Source: a virus. Taken from it: a stretch of DNA of 64,000 nucleotides. The stretch spans positions 1 to 64,000 of IMG/VR virus record IMGVR_UViG_3300020731_000774, one strand, 5' to 3'. Position numbers and translations under genes: made by a program. Shown piece after piece: positions 62,234-64,000 of this stretch; positions within the stretch are counted from its first letter, which is position 1, and each line of letters begins with the position of its first letter. The notes under the pieces were generated by a model. The model did no database searches. It was given only the letters and a program-made list of their open reading frames with translations, and was not told where the DNA came from.

Positions 62234-62244
62234 TTATATATTAA
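62234..62244 (-). promoter_or_regulatory. Late-type AT box TTAATATATAA
   Basis: Exact 11-mer on the minus strand ending 19 nt before the ATG at 62214. Confidence 0.55.
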
Positions 62245-62301
62245 AAAACCATTTCTTGGTATTTAAAAATAATATATAGTATATAAAAAAAGAATTATTA
62301 T

Positions 62302-62751
62302 ATGTATATTAAAAGATTTAATGAAACTAAATCTAAAGAAGATGAGGTTACAAGTGTTGATATTAAATCATTTGAGGATGATAAAGATGTTATTGGTTTT
62401 GTAAGAAATAATGATGAATTAACAGATGCTGCCGAGAAAAAACTTAAAAAGGAAATTCAAAATGATGGTGGTACACCTGGTTTGAAAACTGCTATTAAAA
62501 AATTTGAAGATTTTTCAGTTAAGATAACAATTGATGAAGATGGTGAAGCTTCAGTTGAAACAGGAGAAGGTGATAATTGTGCTGAAGAATGTTGTCAAGA
62601 GTGTGGTTGTGAACCTTGTGAATGTCAAGGTGATTTAGAGCCTAGTGTTGTTTGTGATGCTTGTAATTGTGAACCATGTGAATGTGAACAAGAAGTAGTT
62701 CCTAATAATAATGTTGTTCCATTTGCTGATTTTTTAAAAGGGATTTTATAA
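62302..62751 (+). CDS. Tagged protein with Cys-rich region
   Basis: 149 residues starting MYIKRFNETKSKED (tag-like). The body is acidic and helical; residues about 92-132 have 12 Cys in two clusters, CAEECCQECGCEPCECQG and CDACNCEPCECEQE, sharing the unit CxCEPCEC. This could bind zinc or another metal. The end VPFADFLKGIL is hydrophobic. Followed by another tagged protein 1 nt downstream. Confidence 0.5.
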   Translation: MYIKRFNETKSKEDEVTSVDIKSFEDDKDVIGFVRNNDELTDAAEKKLKKEIQNDGGTPGLKTAIKKFEDFSVKITIDEDGEASVETGEGDNCAEECCQECGCEPCECQGDLEPSVVCDACNCEPCECEQEVVPNNNVVPFADFLKGIL

Positions 62752-62752
62752 T

Positions 62753-63325
62753 ATGAAACATTTGGTAAATTTTGATAATTTTTCAGAAAGTTTGAAATAT
62801 CATTTGGTTAATGCTATGCCAATAACTGAAAATGTATTTAGACCAGGTTCTGATGAGTTCTTTGCTATCTTAGAAGAAGCTAGGAATTTATATGATGGTG
62901 GTTTATTAGAACTTAAAGGTATTGATAAAGAACTTTATGATACAACTGATATTGGTAAGTTTGGTATCTTTGAGGGTGCTAGAGTTGCTTTAGATATTCC
63001 AATGGAGGTTATTGAGGAATTAAATGAAGCTGAATACCATGGTAAAGAAGTTAAATTAAACCACCCAATGAGAAATAATGGTTCTGGTAAAAAGTACTAT
63101 GTGTATGTTAATGATCCAAAAACTGGTAAAGTAAAAAAGATTACATTTGGTGATGTTCATGGTGGATTAAGTGCTAAAATATCAGACCCTAAGGCTAGAA
63201 AAAGTTTTGCAGCACGACATAAATGTGATACAAAGAAAGATAAGACTACGCCAGGGTATTTTGCTTGTCGTTTAACAAAATATGGTCACTTATTTGGTGG
63301 TAAAACGTATCCTGGGTACTGGTAA
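62753..63325 (+). CDS. Tagged protein with DUF5872-like domain
   Basis: 190 residues. Starts MKHLVNFDNFSESLKYHLVN (tag-like). The C-terminal part from about residue 100 reads KLNHPMRNNGSGKKYYVYVN, DPKTGKVKKITFGD, then SAKISDPKARKSFAARHKCD and GYFACRLTKYG, which is the DUF5872-type domain found in phage head-associated proteins. The tag plus this domain suggests a prohead or capsid component. Coupled with the genes before and after by short gaps. Confidence 0.6.
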   Translation: MKHLVNFDNFSESLKYHLVNAMPITENVFRPGSDEFFAILEEARNLYDGGLLELKGIDKELYDTTDIGKFGIFEGARVALDIPMEVIEELNEAEYHGKEVKLNHPMRNNGSGKKYYVYVNDPKTGKVKKITFGDVHGGLSAKISDPKARKSFAARHKCDTKKDKTTPGYFACRLTKYGHLFGGKTYPGYW

Positions 63326-63339
63326 AAAAAATAAGATTT

Positions 63340-63732
63340 ATGAAATATTTAAAACCATATAAGATATTTGAATCAGTTAATAGAAAGTTTATTAGTGATT
63401 TTCTACTTGACTTTGGTTTTATGATTACTATGAAGTTTTCTCAAATTACTAAGATGGGTATTGATGAAGCTGCAACCAAAGAATTGACTTCTATGATGAA
63501 GAGATTGAGAGAACCTCTTATAAATGGTAAAAAATATACTGATTTGATAGATAATGTAAATGATCTTTATAAAAGTCCTAAAATGTTATCAGCTTTGTTT
63601 GGTCAAATAAGAGAGCTATTGATTTATATTGAGCCTAGAATTAAAAAGTTTGTAGTTGAAGGTGATGGTAAGGATAATTGGTTAGAAAAAATTAAAGAAC
63701 TAAAAGAAAATTATAAAAAAATTGTATCATAA
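63340..63732 (+). CDS. Tagged small protein
   Basis: 130 residues starting MKYLKPYKIFESVNRKF. Helical, charged body with no recognised family (TSMMKRLREPLINGKKYTDL). Ends with one-base overlap (TAATG) on the next reading frame. Likely virion protein by tag, unconfirmed. Confidence 0.45.
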   Translation: MKYLKPYKIFESVNRKFISDFLLDFGFMITMKFSQITKMGIDEAATKELTSMMKRLREPLINGKKYTDLIDNVNDLYKSPKMLSALFGQIRELLIYIEPRIKKFVVEGDGKDNWLEKIKELKENYKKIVS

Positions 63733-63852
63733 TGTTACCATTTAAAGAAATTAAAATAAGTGATAATACATTTATCAGAGAGTTTGGTCAAGATACCGAC
63801 TCTGGTGAAAATTATTTCAACAAAACACCGAGATAGAGAAGACACCTTTTAA
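63732..63852 (+). pseudogene. Interrupted cupin-like gene, 5' fragment
   Basis: The frame starting at 63732 (MLPFKEIKISDNTFIREF) stops after 34 codons at 63834-63836. One base over, from the same point, the frame reads NKHRDREDTF, which matches the WHRDREDR motif of small phage cupin-type proteins; removal of one A in the AAAA at 63822-63825 joins them. The gene then ends at TAA (63850-63852) just before an HNH gene, so the conserved HRDRED site appears to be the insertion point of a mobile element, with the remainder downstream of the window. Confidence 0.4.
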
Positions 63853-63862
63853 TATATACTTT

Positions 63863-64000
63863 ATGAATTTAGAAATAATATACAAAAGTATATGTGATCG
63901 TGGTCAAATTAGAGTATTGGATAAATCAGTATATACTGAGAAGCATCATATAATACCGGTTTGTATGGGTGGTGATAATAAAAAAAACAACCTAACAAAA
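63863..64000 (+). CDS. HNH homing endonuclease, 5' part
   Basis: 46 codons run off the window. MNLEIIYKSICDRGQI is followed by EKHHIIPVCMGGDNKKNNL, the first half of an HNH core (HHIIPxxxGG...NL) as in phage homing endonucleases. It lies 10 nt after the cupin-like fragment. Cut by the window edge. Confidence 0.7.
   Translation, partial: MNLEIIYKSICDRGQIRVLDKSVYTEKHHIIPVCMGGDNKKNNLTK

Noticed and set aside
1-64000. tRNA genes and CRISPR arrays
   Set aside because: No cloverleaf-like GC-rich 70-90 nt stretch with GTTCGAATC-type arm and no regularly spaced repeats were noticed by eye; a tRNA scan would settle the former.

Overview
The window looks like part of a large, T4-related myovirus genome (or prophage-free contig) that infects a member of the Bacteroidetes, most likely a flavobacterium. 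Reasons: the DNA is very A+T rich (about three quarters by eye); starts lack Shine-Dalgarno sequences and sit in A-rich leaders such as AAAATTATG, as in Bacteroidetes; some genes carry the Bacteroidetes -7 box TAnnTTTG; and a metabolic gene (short-form SerA) reads like a flavobacterial protein. T4-type replication and recombination genes are present (PolB C-terminal part, sliding clamp, primase, UvsW helicase, possible UvsY) together with T4-type baseplate parts (OB-fold spike gp5, hub gp27, gp53-like wedge). Genes are densely packed on both strands, with no gap above about 125 bases, and TAA, TAG and TGA all serve as ordinary stops.

Layout. 0.1-8.4 kb: outer-membrane barrel plus Smr pair, GIY-YIG protein, FKBP isomerase, LpxH-like phosphoesterase with a glycosyltransferase, DHH phosphoesterase, amidoligase-like protein. 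8.4-19.2 kb: baseplate block, with three genes on plus and four on minus, including two different cell-wall-cutting candidates. 19.2-21.9 kb: UvsW helicase split by an HNH homing endonuclease. 22-30 kb: small virion-type proteins, SerA, ClpP, a HAD protein, primase, a two-TM protein. 30-34 kb: C-terminal half of DNA polymerase B next to a homing-endonuclease-like gene, then the sliding clamp. 34-45 kb: many small proteins, an aminotransferase, UvsY candidate, WYL-like protein, GH19 endolysin, RlaP-type nucleotidyltransferase. 45-53.7 kb: tail-fibre-like genes and the tape measure. 53.7-56.4 kb: three tandem cytosine-5 DNA methyltransferases, two of them damaged. 56.4-62.2 kb: one 1929-residue baseplate/tail protein. 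62.3-64 kb: tagged virion-type proteins and a cupin-like fragment interrupted next to another HNH gene.

Four cross-cutting signals stand out. First, the polymerase gene contains a 39-nt insertion with an in-frame TAG and a perfect 11-bp-arm hairpin at motif B; a second 14-bp stem ends at the codon before the gap, and a CTT-to-CTA hop restores the conserved motif. This closely resembles the T4 gene 60 / mobA translational-bypass cassette. Second, about 13 otherwise unrelated proteins start with a short related peptide (MKYLKxYExF / MRKFSKIVES), reminiscent of the T4 capsid-targeting sequence. Third, an 11-mer TTAATATATAA lies just upstream of 12 genes, mostly tail genes and tagged proteins, either 3 nt or 18-23 nt from the ATG; it is a good late-promoter candidate. 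Fourth, a Bacteroidetes-type LDKIxxxGxxSL module recurs in five small proteins. Several genes (helicase, methyltransferases 1 and 3, cupin) contain frame breaks; some could be homopolymer sequencing errors, but the polymerase element cannot be.
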